Origin: Hyphomicrobiales bacterium
GTDB lineage: Bacteria; Pseudomonadota; Alphaproteobacteria; Rhizobiales; Rhizobiaceae
Assembly: GCA_900473915.1 (NCBI GenBank)
Contig: UCNG01000007.1
Span: forward strand, 202,939 to 266,938
Length of the DNA stretch: 64,000 nucleotides
Direction: 5' to 3'
The notes under the pieces were generated by a model. The model was not told where the DNA came from. It was given only the letters and a program-made list of their open reading frames with translations, and searched no databases. Below are positions 45,430 to 54,119 of the stretch, piece by piece. Each line of letters begins with the position of its first letter. Within the stretch, counting starts at the first letter, position 1. A program made the translations under genes and the position numbers.

Positions 45430-46530
45430 ATGAACCGTCGGGAACTTCTCAAATCCGGCGCGGCCTGTGCCGCCGCCAGCATCCTGCCGAATTTTGCATT
45501 TGCCGCCTCCAACATGTTCGCGCCGCAGCCTTCGGACTGGCGCAGCTTCGAGATCACCACCAGCATCACGCCTGCCGCTTCGAAGGAGGTCATTCGTGTC
45601 TGGGTTCCGCTGGCAGGGTTCAATGCCGATGACTGGAACCGCCCGGAGGGCAATCGCTGGACGACCAATGCCAAGGTCGCACGGCTCGACCGCGATCCGG
45701 CCAGCGGCACCGGCCTGCTTTATCTCGAATGGGATGGCGGCGAAGAAAACCCGCAGGCCGAAATCATCAGTCTCATCGCCACCCGCGACCGCGCAAGCAA
45801 CCTTGATGCCTCGATCAAGGCCGTGCCGCTGACCCGCGCCGAACGTGACCGCTATCTGGCCGGGACGCGCCTTGCGCCGGTCGATGGCATCGTCAAGCAA
45901 ACTGCTGACAAGATCGTCGCGGGTGCGGACAACGATCAGGAGAAGGCCCGCCGGATCTACGATTGGGTCGTCGCCAACACCTACAGGCGCGCCGCGACAC
46001 GCGGCTGCGGTGACGGCAATATCGTCGCCATGCTCGACAGCGGCGATCTCGGCGGCAAATGCGCCGACATCAATCCGCTGTTCGTGGCCCTCGTCCGGGC
46101 AGCGGGAATCCCGGCTCGCGACCTTTATGGTGTGCGCGTTGCGCCTTCCGCCTTCGGCTACAAGAGCCTTGGCGCGAAGAACGAAGTCATCACCAAGGCC
46201 CAGCACTGCCGCGCCGAAATTTACCTCGACGGCATCGGCTGGGTAGCGACCGATCCGGCGGATGTACGCAAGGTGATGCTGGAAGAAGAAAAGGACGGGC
46301 TCGCTGCCGACGATCCGCGCGTTGTCGCCGTGCGGCAGAAGCTGTTCGGTTCATGGGAGGGCAACTGGATCGCCTTCAATGATGGCAGCGATATCGCCTT
46401 GCCGTCTTCGCGTGGGCCGGAACTCGGCTTCCTCATGTATCCGCAGGCCGAAGTCGCAAGTGCCCGGTTGGATTGCCTTGATGCGGACAGTTTCCGCTAC
46501 GCGATGACCGCGCGCGAGATAACCATATAA
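45430..46530 (+). CDS. Tat-exported transglutaminase-like protein
   Basis: A 366-residue protein of the transglutaminase-like superfamily. The N-terminus ([19 protein letters not shown]) is a twin-arginine-type signal ending near AFAAS. The catalytic Cys lies in [23 protein letters not shown] (about 207), and the His/Asp in [21 protein letters not shown] (about 257-277). AAGGGG precedes the ATG. The gene lies 13 bases before selD and is divergent from the Sec formate dehydrogenase operon. It probably acts in the periplasm as a peptidase or amidase; a link to selenium or to formate dehydrogenase maturation is only suggested by position. Confidence 0.83.
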   Translation: MNRRELLKSGAACAAASILPNFAFAASNMFAPQPSDWRSFEITTSITPAASKEVIRVWVPLAGFNADDWNRPEGNRWTTNAKVARLDRDPASGTGLLYLEWDGGEENPQAEIISLIATRDRASNLDASIKAVPLTRAERDRYLAGTRLAPVDGIVKQTADKIVAGADNDQEKARRIYDWVVANTYRRAATRGCGDGNIVAMLDSGDLGGKCADINPLFVALVRAAGIPARDLYGVRVAPSAFGYKSLGAKNEVITKAQHCRAEIYLDGIGWVATDPADVRKVMLEEEKDGLAADDPRVVAVRQKLFGSWEGNWIAFNDGSDIALPSSRGPELGFLMYPQAEVASARLDCLDADSFRYAMTAREITI

Positions 46531-46543
46531 TTCCGAGGGTATC

Positions 46544-47596
46544 ATGGATATTGCATCGCCTATTCGTCTCAGCACGCTCGCCCATGGCGGCGGCTGCGGC
46601 TGCAAGCTCGCTCCAGCCGTTTTGCAGGACCTGCTGTCGGACCAGCCGGTCATGCAGCCTTTCAGCCAACTTCTGGTTGGCACGGAAACCGGCGACGATG
46701 CCGCCGTCTGGCAGCTGGACGACGAAAACTGCGTGATCGCCACCACGGATTTCTTCATGCCGATGGTGGACGATCCGTTCGATTTCGGACGCATCGCGGC
46801 CACCAATGCAATATCCGACGTCTACGCCATGGGCGGAACACCGATCATGGCGCTGGCGATCCTCGGCATGCCGGTGAACAAGATGCCCGCCGAAATGATC
46901 CGTGAAATCCTGAAAGGCGGCTCCAGCATCTGCGCTGAAGCGGGCATTCCGGTCGCGGGCGGGCATTCCATCGACGCACCGGAACCGATCTACGGGCTGG
47001 CGGTCATCGGCACCTGCAAGCTTTCGAACCTTCGCAAGAACAGCGGCGCTCGTCCCGGCGACAGGCTGATCCTGACCAAGGGTATCGGCGTCGGCATCTA
47101 TTCCGCCGCCTTCAAGAAACAGGAACTCGACCGCGCCGGTTATGAAGAAATGATGGCGTCGGTCACGCTCCTGAACCGGGTTGGTGCCGAACTCGGCAAG
47201 GATGACGCCGTCCACGCCGTCACCGATGTGACCGGCTTCGGCATTCTCGGCCATGCGCTGGAAATGGCGCGCGGCTCGAATGCAGGCATTGCGCTGGACT
47301 ATGCCGCCCTGCCCTTTCTCCATCAGGCTGAACATCTGGCGCAGGGCGGCTTCGTCACCGGAGCCTCCACCCGAAACTGGGCAAGCTACGGCCATGATGT
47401 GCGGCTCCCCGGTGATTATCCGCTCTGGAAACAGCAATTACTGACCGACCCGCAGACATCCGGCGGCCTTCTCGTATCCTGCGCGCCGGAGAAAGCTGAA
47501 AGGCTTCTGGGCAGCATCCGCACCGCCGGTTATCCCTCTGCAAGCATCATCGGAAAGGTGACGGATGATAAGGGCCGCGTGACTGTGGCCGATTGA
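46544..47596 (+). CDS. selD: Selenide, water dikinase (selenophosphate synthetase)
   Basis: A 350-residue AIR-synthase-fold enzyme making selenophosphate from selenide and ATP, the selenium donor for SelA. The N-terminal loop [10 protein letters not shown] (about 16-25) has Cys at the catalytic position, so it is the Cys form and not itself a selenoprotein. [20 protein letters not shown] (about 66) and GGHSID (about 142) are conserved ATP/metal-binding blocks. Located just after the transglutaminase gene, probably in one transcript with it. Confidence 0.96.
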   Translation: MDIASPIRLSTLAHGGGCGCKLAPAVLQDLLSDQPVMQPFSQLLVGTETGDDAAVWQLDDENCVIATTDFFMPMVDDPFDFGRIAATNAISDVYAMGGTPIMALAILGMPVNKMPAEMIREILKGGSSICAEAGIPVAGGHSIDAPEPIYGLAVIGTCKLSNLRKNSGARPGDRLILTKGIGVGIYSAAFKKQELDRAGYEEMMASVTLLNRVGAELGKDDAVHAVTDVTGFGILGHALEMARGSNAGIALDYAALPFLHQAEHLAQGGFVTGASTRNWASYGHDVRLPGDYPLWKQQLLTDPQTSGGLLVSCAPEKAERLLGSIRTAGYPSASIIGKVTDDKGRVTVAD

Positions 47597-47684
47597 ATGG
47601 AATTGAGACGGCTCATCAACAGTTCGCTTCGCGGATAGGTCAACGCCCTCTGGAAATCGCTGCCGCGAGGCGATAAAGGCAATA

Positions 47685-47729
47685 GCGCGTCCCGAAAAGT
47701 GCGAAGCGGTTTTCGGAAAAGATGCGCGT
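47685..47729. repeat. Dispersed palindromic repeat, copy 2
   Basis: Outer arms GCGCGTC (47685-47691) and GATGCGC (47721-47727) and inner arms CCGAAAA / TTTTCGG flank the core GTGCGAAGCGG. Layout and core (AGTGCGAAGCGGTTTT) match the copy at 24323-24367, with the same AAAAAACAA tail after it. It fills the gap between selD and the permease gene. Confidence 0.7.
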
Positions 47730-47765
47730 AAAAAACAAATGGATAATATTTTCCAGAGGGACATT

Positions 47766-49055
47766 ATGGGCTATTTTCCAAGTTGGCGTTTGACATCAAA
47801 CGCCGTCGTGCTTCCCGACGAGCGCCTTCCAGCCTCCGCCGCCATTCCAATGGGCGTGCAGCATCTTCTTGCCATGTCCGGCTCGACCATCGTCGCGCCA
47901 TTGCTCATGGGTTTCGATCCCAATGTGGCCGTCTTCTTTTCCGGCATCGGCACGCTTCTGTTCTTCCTGCTGACGGCAGGTCGGGTGCCGAGCTATCTCG
48001 GTTCATCCTTCGCGTTCATCGCGGTCGTCATCGCCGCGACGGGCTATGGCGGCTCCGGCCCCAATCCCAATATCGCAATCGCGCTTGGCGGCATCATCGC
48101 CTGCGGCGCGCTTTATGCGCTTATCGGCCTTGTGGTCATGGCTATCGGCACGGGTTGGGTCGAACGGCTGATGCCCCCGGTCGTCACCGGCGCCATCGGC
48201 GTTTCCATCGGCCTCAACCTCGCGCCGGTCGCTGTCGGCCAGTTGAAGGGAAGTGGCACGCATATCACCATCGCTCTGCTTACCGTTCTCTGCATGGGCA
48301 TGATCGCCGCCTATGGGCCGCGTGGAACCAAACGCCTGTCGGTGCTCTTTGCGCTGCTGTTCGGCTACCTGCTGGTCCTGATCCTCGGCAACGGCCTCGG
48401 CATCGTGCCGGGCATCGATTTCACCGCCGTCAGCAATGCCGCATGGTTCGGCCTGCCGCATTTCACCGCGCCGGAGTTCAACTGGCAGGCGATCACCCTC
48501 ATCGCGCCGGTCGCCATCGTGCTGGTGGCGGAAAACCTCGGCCACATCAAGGCGCTCGGTTCCATCACCGGCCAGAGCATGGACCGCTACATCGGCCGCG
48601 GCTTTCTTGGTGACGGCATCGCGACCATGATTTCCGGCTCGGGCGGCGGCACCGGCGTCACCACCTATGCGGAAAACATCGGCGTCATGGCGATGACCAA
48701 GGTCTATTCGACGCTGATCTTCGTTATCGCCGCCATCATGGCGCTGATCCTCGGCATGTCGCCAAAATTCGGCGCGATCCTGCAAACGATCCCGGCTCCA
48801 GTCCTGGCCGGTCTTGCCGTTTCGGTGTTCGGCCTGATCGCTTCGGCCATGGCGCGCATCTGGATCGTCAACAAGGTGGATTTCGCGGATTCCCGCAACC
48901 TGTTCACCGCTGGCGTGGCGCTGATTTTCGGCGCTGGCGACTTCACTTTGAAGATCGGCGAATTCGCTCTCGGCGGCATTGCCACATCGACCATTGCTGC
49001 ACTGGTTTTCTATCAGTTGCTTGGCATCGGCCGCCGCGACAAGCCGGCCGAATAA
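47766..49055 (+). CDS. NCS2-family pyrimidine/xanthine permease (UraA/RutG-like)
   Basis: A 429-residue nucleobase:proton symporter with about 14 membrane segments. MGVQHLLAMSGSTIVAPLL (about 38-56) and the Glu-containing AENLGHIKALGSITG (about 259) are NCS2 transport motifs. Sequence character is nearer uracil/pyrimidine carriers (UraA, RutG) than xanthine carriers. AGAGGG lies five bases before the ATG at 47766; the earlier ATG at 47739 has no such site. It appears to be a single-gene unit. Confidence 0.88.
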   Translation: MGYFPSWRLTSNAVVLPDERLPASAAIPMGVQHLLAMSGSTIVAPLLMGFDPNVAVFFSGIGTLLFFLLTAGRVPSYLGSSFAFIAVVIAATGYGGSGPNPNIAIALGGIIACGALYALIGLVVMAIGTGWVERLMPPVVTGAIGVSIGLNLAPVAVGQLKGSGTHITIALLTVLCMGMIAAYGPRGTKRLSVLFALLFGYLLVLILGNGLGIVPGIDFTAVSNAAWFGLPHFTAPEFNWQAITLIAPVAIVLVAENLGHIKALGSITGQSMDRYIGRGFLGDGIATMISGSGGGTGVTTYAENIGVMAMTKVYSTLIFVIAAIMALILGMSPKFGAILQTIPAPVLAGLAVSVFGLIASAMARIWIVNKVDFADSRNLFTAGVALIFGAGDFTLKIGEFALGGIATSTIAALVFYQLLGIGRRDKPAE

Positions 49056-49077
49056 AGCCAGCCAGCCAAATAAAACA

Positions 49078-49107
49078 GGAAGGAGCGAGCATCCGTCCGC
49101 TCCTTCC
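49078..49107 (+). terminator. Hairpin at the end of the permease gene
   Basis: GGAAGGAGCG (49078-49087) and CGCTCCTTCC (49098-49107) form a perfect 10-bp stem. No T-run follows, so termination is likely but may be inefficient or Rho-aided. Confidence 0.55.
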
Positions 49108-49127
49108 ACTGCCGAAGCAGGTCCTGC

Positions 49128-49141
49128 TTGATTGGCATCAA
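49128..49141. promoter_or_regulatory. Perfect FNR/NNR-type box upstream of carbonic anhydrase
   Basis: TTGATTGGCATCAA is a third exact TTGAT-N4-ATCAA site. It is centred 69.5 bp before the ATG at 49204. Activation at -41.5 would start the transcript near 49176, downstream of the other candidate start at 49165. Confidence 0.6.
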
Positions 49142-49203
49142 ATACTGTATCTCCATATTCGTCTATGTCCGAGAATGACGATCAATCGGATGAGACGGGT
49201 TTC

Positions 49204-49827
49204 ATGCTGTCAGACCTTTTCGAACATAACCGGCAATGGGCCGCAGAAAAACGCCGGGAAGACCCTGAATATTTCAGCCGGCTGTCATCCATGCAGCGCC
49301 CGGAATATCTCTGGATTGGATGTTCGGACAGCCGTGTCCCGGCCAATGTCGTCACCGGATTGCAGCCGGGCGAAGTGTTCGTGCACCGCAATGTCGCCAA
49401 CCTCGTCCACCGCGCCGATCTCAACCTGCTGTCGGTGCTTGAATTCGCGGTCGAGGTGCTGGAGATCAAACACATCATTGTCTGCGGCCATTATGGATGC
49501 GGCGGCGTGCGCGCCGCCATGGCCGGTTATGGCCACGGCATCATCGACAACTGGCTGCAGCCGGTGCGCGATATCGCGCAGGCCCATGAACAGGAGCTGG
49601 ACCGCTTTACCGATCCCGAAGAGCGCCTGAACCGGCTTTGCGAGCTGACCGTCGCCTCGCAGGTGGAAAGCCTGTCGCGCACGCCGGTTCTGCAATCGGC
49701 CTGGAAACAGAACAAGGATATCGTCGTGCACGGCTGGATTTACGGCCTCAAGGATGGCCTGTTGCGCGACCTTGAATGCGACTGCACGAAAAGCGTGCTG
49801 CATTTTTCATGTCAGCAGACGGGATGA
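49204..49827 (+). CDS. Beta-class carbonic anhydrase
   Basis: A zinc enzyme interconverting CO2 and bicarbonate. From the ATG at 49204 it is 207 residues; an in-frame ATG at 49165 would add 13. Zn ligands and the Asp-Arg dyad appear in IGCSDSRVP (about 37-45) and CGHYGCGG (about 97-104). The 49204 start is preferred because it matches the N-terminus of E. coli Can (MKDIDTLI-type) and because an FNR-type box would place the transcript start between the two ATGs. The 3' end overlaps the convergent thioesterase gene by 16 bases. Brucella suis has two characterised beta enzymes; I cannot tell which this is. Confidence 0.9.
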   Translation: MLSDLFEHNRQWAAEKRREDPEYFSRLSSMQRPEYLWIGCSDSRVPANVVTGLQPGEVFVHRNVANLVHRADLNLLSVLEFAVEVLEIKHIIVCGHYGCGGVRAAMAGYGHGIIDNWLQPVRDIAQAHEQELDRFTDPEERLNRLCELTVASQVESLSRTPVLQSAWKQNKDIVVHGWIYGLKDGLLRDLECDCTKSVLHFSCQQTG

Positions 49828-50231
49828 TCCGCAAGCAGCTTTTCGGCCCTGATGCGCATGTCGGGCGCAAGTTCGGCTGAGCGCCGCACAATCTTGTCGA
49901 AATAGACAGACGTTACCTCATTGACCGCACGCAGTTCACCGTCGAGCGAACCCAACATCGCCTGGCGAAACATGATCGATGAGCGCCCGACTTTCAGCAC
50001 TTGCGAATAGATCGTCAGCAGGTCTCCGGCTGGCACTTCCTGCTTATATTCGGTTGTCGAACGCACATCCGCCCAGCCGAATGCGTCATCGGGAACCTTC
50101 CCTGCAATGTGACCAAGCAATTGAAAGCTCGCATCGTCGAACATCGCCGCATAATGGCGGACATTCATATGCCCCATGACATCGCACATCCACGGATGCG
50201 CGACGCCGACAAAGGTAACGAGGCCGCTCAT
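49812..50231 (-). CDS. Hotdog-fold acyl-CoA thioesterase
   Basis: A 139-residue 4-hydroxybenzoyl-CoA-thioesterase-like protein. CDVMGHMNVRHYAAMFDDA (about 16-34) contains the D-x-x-G-H-x-N catalytic motif. It overlaps the HDAC-like gene by 4 bases and is last in the catabolic run. In carnitine degradation a similar thioesterase (CdhB) acts after the beta-keto-acid cleavage enzyme, so this one may hydrolyse the acyl-CoA made by the BKACE encoded three genes upstream. That link is inference. Confidence 0.85.
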   Translation of the reverse strand: MSGLVTFVGVAHPWMCDVMGHMNVRHYAAMFDDASFQLLGHIAGKVPDDAFGWADVRSTTEYKQEVPAGDLLTIYSQVLKVGRSSIMFRQAMLGSLDGELRAVNEVTSVYFDKIVRRSAELAPDMRIRAEKLLADHPVC

Positions 50232-51256
50232 CGCGCCACCGACTGATAACCGCCGAGGAAGGCTGTGAGATTATCGCCGAGCGCATCGCACAGATAGCCG
50301 CCTTCCTGCACGATGACGGTCGGCAGGCGAAGCTTTGCGATTGCTTCGGCGATGCGTCCGAAACCTCCGGTCGTGACTGACAATCCGCCGAACGGGTCGC
50401 CCTCAAACGGGTCGAGGCCGAGTGCGACCACAATCGCATCGGGCGCGAAGGCTTCGATGCGGCGGAAGGCCGTGTCGAGCGACGCGAGGAACTCGGCGTC
50501 GCCCGATTTGCGCGGCAGCGGCAGGTTGAGATTGTAGCCAAGCCCCGCCCCTTCTCCGCGTTCGTCGGCGTGTCCCCAGAAGAATGGATAGAAACGCACG
50601 GGATCGGCATGGATGGAGACGGTCAGCACGTCGGGGCGAGAATAGAAAATGCCTTGTGTGCCGTTGCCGTGATGCAGATCGACGTCGAGGATCGCCACGC
50701 GCTGGGCCTTTGAGCGCAGGCGCTCTGCCGCGACCGCCGAATTGTTGACGAAGCAGAAGCCGCCCGCCACATCGGCAAAGGCATGATGCCCCGGCGGGCG
50801 GCAAAGCGCATAGGCCGCCACCTCGCCGCCCAGCACCGCATCGGCGGCATCGACTGCGCTCCACGCACTCCAGCACACGCTTTCCCAAGTATGTTCAGCA
50901 ATCGGGCAGGCCGTATCGGCCATGTGATAGCCGACCTGCCCCACGGCAGACGCCGGATAGCGGCCATCACGCGCCAGCGGATGGATGTTCGGGATCACCT
51001 CTTCCGACGCCTCCTCGATGCGCCGCCAGCGGGCATGGATGTGCTGAAGAAATTCCAGGTATTCCGGCGTATGCACGGCTGCAATCGGGCCAAGGCCGTG
51101 ATTTTGCGGGCGGATGATCTCGCAGCCTGCGGCCTTCGCACCGGCCAGCAGGCGCTCGACACGCTCCGGCTGTTCGGGGTTCGGCTGCGGCGCGCCGCTG
51201 GAAAGAAAGGCTTTCGGGTCGTGACGCTTCTGCTCGACGGCGTAAAAGGCTTTCAT
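50228..51256 (-). CDS. Histone-deacetylase-superfamily amidohydrolase (acetylpolyamine type)
   Basis: A 342-residue Zn amidohydrolase of the arginase/HDAC fold. RPPGHHAFADVAGGFC (about 151-166) has the paired catalytic His. DVDLHHGNGTQGIFY (about 192-206) has the metal-binding Asp/His. A second metal Asp follows in GLDPFEGDPFGG. Bacterial members deacetylate acetylpolyamines or other N-acyl amines. It overlaps both neighbours by 4 bases, next to an N-acetyltransferase gene, so acylation and deacylation of an amine may both occur in this pathway. Confidence 0.88.
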   Translation of the reverse strand: MKAFYAVEQKRHDPKAFLSSGAPQPNPEQPERVERLLAGAKAAGCEIIRPQNHGLGPIAAVHTPEYLEFLQHIHARWRRIEEASEEVIPNIHPLARDGRYPASAVGQVGYHMADTACPIAEHTWESVCWSAWSAVDAADAVLGGEVAAYALCRPPGHHAFADVAGGFCFVNNSAVAAERLRSKAQRVAILDVDLHHGNGTQGIFYSRPDVLTVSIHADPVRFYPFFWGHADERGEGAGLGYNLNLPLPRKSGDAEFLASLDTAFRRIEAFAPDAIVVALGLDPFEGDPFGGLSVTTGGFGRIAEAIAKLRLPTVIVQEGGYLCDALGDNLTAFLGGYQSVAR

Positions 51257-51780
51257 GACTGCTCCCTGCTTTGATTGATGCGGGCCAGGCGGGTGAAATC
51301 CTCGCCATAGGCGCCGTGATCGCGGTCGGATTCGATCCAGCCGATACCGAGCCGCTCATAAAATCTCTGCGCTGCAACATTGTCGCGGTCGACAGCCAAC
51401 CGCAGATAGACGCCGCCCCGCGCCATCGACCAGGAGGCGACATGGCGCAGAAGCACTTCGCCGATCCCGTTGCCGCGAAAGGCTTCATCGACATAGAGGT
51501 CCTGCACATAGACGCCGGGCTTGCCGAACCATGTCGAGAAGATGGGGAAGAACAGGGCAAGCCCGGCAAATGCCCCGTCCACCTCGGCGATCAGGCTGGT
51601 GAAAGCAGCGTAGGGGCCGAAGCCGTAGCGGCGAAAATCCTCGACCGTGCTGGAGATTCTGTCGGCAGCGCCAAGCCCTTCGCCCATGATGCGGATCGCC
51701 TCGTGGATCAATTCGGCATCGGCGGCTTCGCCAAGCCGTACCGTAACGCCTGTTTTGTTGTCCAACACGATTTTCGGCAT
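51253..51780 (-). CDS. GNAT-family N-acetyltransferase
   Basis: A 175-residue acetyl-CoA-dependent acetyltransferase. The acetyl-CoA loop is the stretch VDEAFRGNGIGEVLLRHV (about 97-114), with the R/Q-x-x-G-x-G/A pattern. C-terminal AAQRFYERLGI is also typical. It resembles diamine/polyamine (SAT-like) acetyltransferases in layout. The ATG at 51780 overlaps the BKACE stop codon. Confidence 0.85.
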   Translation of the reverse strand: MPKIVLDNKTGVTVRLGEAADAELIHEAIRIMGEGLGAADRISSTVEDFRRYGFGPYAAFTSLIAEVDGAFAGLALFFPIFSTWFGKPGVYVQDLYVDEAFRGNGIGEVLLRHVASWSMARGGVYLRLAVDRDNVAAQRFYERLGIGWIESDRDHGAYGEDFTRLARINQSREQS

Positions 51781-52727
51781 CAAAACGCCACCCTGTCTCC
51801 GCCTTTGAGGCCCAGATATTCACGTGCCTCGTCGGGTGTCGCAACGTCCAGCGACAGGCCATCGAGGATGCTTCGGATGCGCCGTACCTGATCGGCATTG
51901 CTTTTGGCAAGCTGGCCGCGCCCGTCATAAAGGCTGTCTTCCAGCCCGACACGGACATTGCCGCCCATGGCTGCCGCCATGGTGATCATCGGGATCTGGT
52001 GCCGCCCTGCGGCCAGCACGGAGAAGGAATAATCGTCCCCGAACAGCTTGTCGGCAATCCGCTTCATATGCATCAGATTGTCAGGATCTGCCCCGATGCC
52101 GCCCAGCACGCCGAAGACGAACTGGATGAACAGATGCCCGGACACCAGCCCCCGGTCGCGGAAATGCGCCAGCGAATAGAGATGGCCGACATCGTAGCAT
52201 TCGAATTCGAAGCGCGTGCCGCAGCCCTGCCCGAGACTGGTCAGGATACCTTCCATATCCGCGAAAGTGTTCTTGAAGATCGAATGGCGCGTGGCTTCCA
52301 GCAGTTCCGGCTCCCATGCGTGTTTCCACTCGCGCGGCTTGTCGAGTGCCGGGAACAGCGCGAAGTTCATCGAGCCCATATTGAGCGAACACATTTCCGG
52401 CTGCGCCTTCAGCGGCGCGGCCAGCCGGTCTTCCAGCGTCATCAGCGACGAGCCGCCGGTGGAAATATTCACCACGGCAGATGTCGATTGCTTGATGCGC
52501 GGCAGGAACTGCATGAACAGGTCCGGATTGGCGGACGGCCTGCCGTCATGCGGATCGCGGGCGTGAAGATGCAGGATGGATGCGCCCGCTTCCGCCGCCG
52601 CAATCGCTTCGCTCGCAATCTCGTCCGGCGTCACCGGCAGATGCGGCGACATGGAGGGCGTGTGCACGGAGCCTGTCACCGCGCAGGTGATGATCACCTT
52701 GCGTTGCGTCTTCTTCTTGTCGGTCAT
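51780..52727 (-). CDS. Beta-keto acid cleavage enzyme (BKACE, DUF849)
   Basis: A 315-residue TIM-barrel zinc enzyme. ILHLHARD (about 51-58) has the paired metal-binding His and CAVTGSVHTPSMSP (about 15-28) the N-terminal signature. Known BKACEs condense a beta-keto acid with acetyl-CoA to give acetoacetate and a new acyl-CoA, e.g. 3-keto-5-aminohexanoate in lysine fermentation or dehydrocarnitine. The substrate here is unknown. The upstream aminotransferase could supply a beta-keto acid from a beta-amino acid. It lies 12 bp after that gene. Confidence 0.9.
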   Translation of the reverse strand: MTDKKKTQRKVIITCAVTGSVHTPSMSPHLPVTPDEIASEAIAAAEAGASILHLHARDPHDGRPSANPDLFMQFLPRIKQSTSAVVNISTGGSSLMTLEDRLAAPLKAQPEMCSLNMGSMNFALFPALDKPREWKHAWEPELLEATRHSIFKNTFADMEGILTSLGQGCGTRFEFECYDVGHLYSLAHFRDRGLVSGHLFIQFVFGVLGGIGADPDNLMHMKRIADKLFGDDYSFSVLAAGRHQIPMITMAAAMGGNVRVGLEDSLYDGRGQLAKSNADQVRRIRSILDGLSLDVATPDEAREYLGLKGGDRVAF

Positions 52728-52739
52728 GATCCGGTTTCC

Positions 52740-54107
52740 TCACGCATTTACAGGCAGATTGAGTTCACGCGCCAGAACCTCCAGCGTGTCGCCAAGGATG
52801 GCGGTGATCTCGCCGACCTGTTCGCGGCTCACGATCATCGGCGGGCAGACAAGGAAGTGGTCGCCCTCGACGCCGCCGCGCGTGCGGCGCGAATAGATGA
52901 TGAGCCCACGCTCATAGGCGAGATCGACCATGCGCTGATGGGCATTCAACTCCTTCGGCAGCGGCTTCATGGTTTCAGGATCGGAAACAAATTCGGCAGC
53001 GAGCAGCAGGCCCTTGCCGCGCACGTCGCCGATGAAGGGGAAGCGTTTTGCCAGTCCTTCCAGCTCGCCTTTCAGCGCATCGCCCATCCGGGCGGCATTG
53101 CCGACAAGATCAAGACGATCGATTTCCTGCAACACCGCCTTGCCTGCCGCGCAGGCCAGCGGATTGCCGGCATAGGTGAAGCCATGCAGGAAGCCGCCCG
53201 CGTCCAGAACCGGCTGCACGATGCGGGCTGGTGCCGCCATCGCGCCAAGCGGGCAATAGCCGGAGGCAAAGCCCTTGGAAAGCGCAATCAGGTCCGGCTT
53301 GCAGTTCCAGTGGTCGCCGCCCAAAAACTTGCCAGTGCGTCCTGCGCCGCTCATCACCTCGTCATGGATCAGCAGGATGCCATACCGATCACAGATTTCG
53401 CGGATGCGCGGATAATAGCTGTCGGGCGCAACAAGCGCGCCTGTGGACGCTCCGCCGATCGGCTCCATGATGAAGGCGAGCACGCTTTCAGGACCTTCCT
53501 CCTGAATCCGTTCTTCCAGCATGTCGGCATATTTCTGCCCGCGCTGTTCCATCGAAAGATTGTCGCGGTCGAGATAGGCGGTCGGCGCCGGAACTTTCGG
53601 CATTTCGCGCATGATCGGCGCGAAAGGCTCGCTCAAGGCCGCATAGCCGGTGACGGCGAGCGCGCCAAGCGTGCCGCCATGGTAGGATGGAAAGCGCGAG
53701 ATCACTTTCCAGCGCTTGCCCTGCCCGGTGGCGACTGCCCATTGGCGCGCAAGCTTGATGCAGGATTCGACCGCTTCCGAACCGCCGGAAACAAAGAATA
53801 TCTTGTCCAGACCTTCCGGCATCCGCTCGGCGGCCATGCGCGCCAGATCTTCCGCCGGTTCATTTTCGAAATGCAGGCGATAGGCGAAGGTCACACGGTC
53901 CATCTGCTCTTTCATGGCATCGAGCACGTTGCGATTGCCATGGCCGATATTGACCACCATCGCGCCGCTCGACCCGTCGATAACACGGCGTCCATCCTGA
54001 TCCCAGATGTAGATGCCCTCGGCGCGATCCACCAACGGCCTGCGCAGGCGCGACTGGTAGAAAAGATGCGATGCCGGGCGTTCATTCTGTGCTTTTGTGT
54101 TGAGCAT
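52740..54107 (-). CDS. Class III PLP-dependent aminotransferase
   Basis: A 455-residue omega-type transaminase. GGSEAVESCIKLARQW (about 107), LLIHDEVMSGAGRTG (about 248, with the PLP-binding Asp) and ALSKGFASGYCPLGA (about 280, catalytic Lys) are diagnostic. Such enzymes move an amino group from omega- or beta-amino acids or amines to pyruvate or 2-oxoglutarate. Placed between the dimethylformamidase-like and BKACE genes. Confidence 0.93.
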   Translation of the reverse strand: MLNTKAQNERPASHLFYQSRLRRPLVDRAEGIYIWDQDGRRVIDGSSGAMVVNIGHGNRNVLDAMKEQMDRVTFAYRLHFENEPAEDLARMAAERMPEGLDKIFFVSGGSEAVESCIKLARQWAVATGQGKRWKVISRFPSYHGGTLGALAVTGYAALSEPFAPIMREMPKVPAPTAYLDRDNLSMEQRGQKYADMLEERIQEEGPESVLAFIMEPIGGASTGALVAPDSYYPRIREICDRYGILLIHDEVMSGAGRTGKFLGGDHWNCKPDLIALSKGFASGYCPLGAMAAPARIVQPVLDAGGFLHGFTYAGNPLACAAGKAVLQEIDRLDLVGNAARMGDALKGELEGLAKRFPFIGDVRGKGLLLAAEFVSDPETMKPLPKELNAHQRMVDLAYERGLIIYSRRTRGGVEGDHFLVCPPMIVSREQVGEITAILGDTLEVLARELNLPVNA

Positions 54108-54119
54108 GGCGTTACTCTG

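Noticed and set aside
45182-45433. Plus-strand frame of 83 codons whose stop overlaps the transglutaminase ATG
   Set aside because: The ATGA overlap is suggestive, but there is no ribosome site, the start is GTG, codon use is weaker than in neighbours and no family is recognisable. It is more likely leader sequence.
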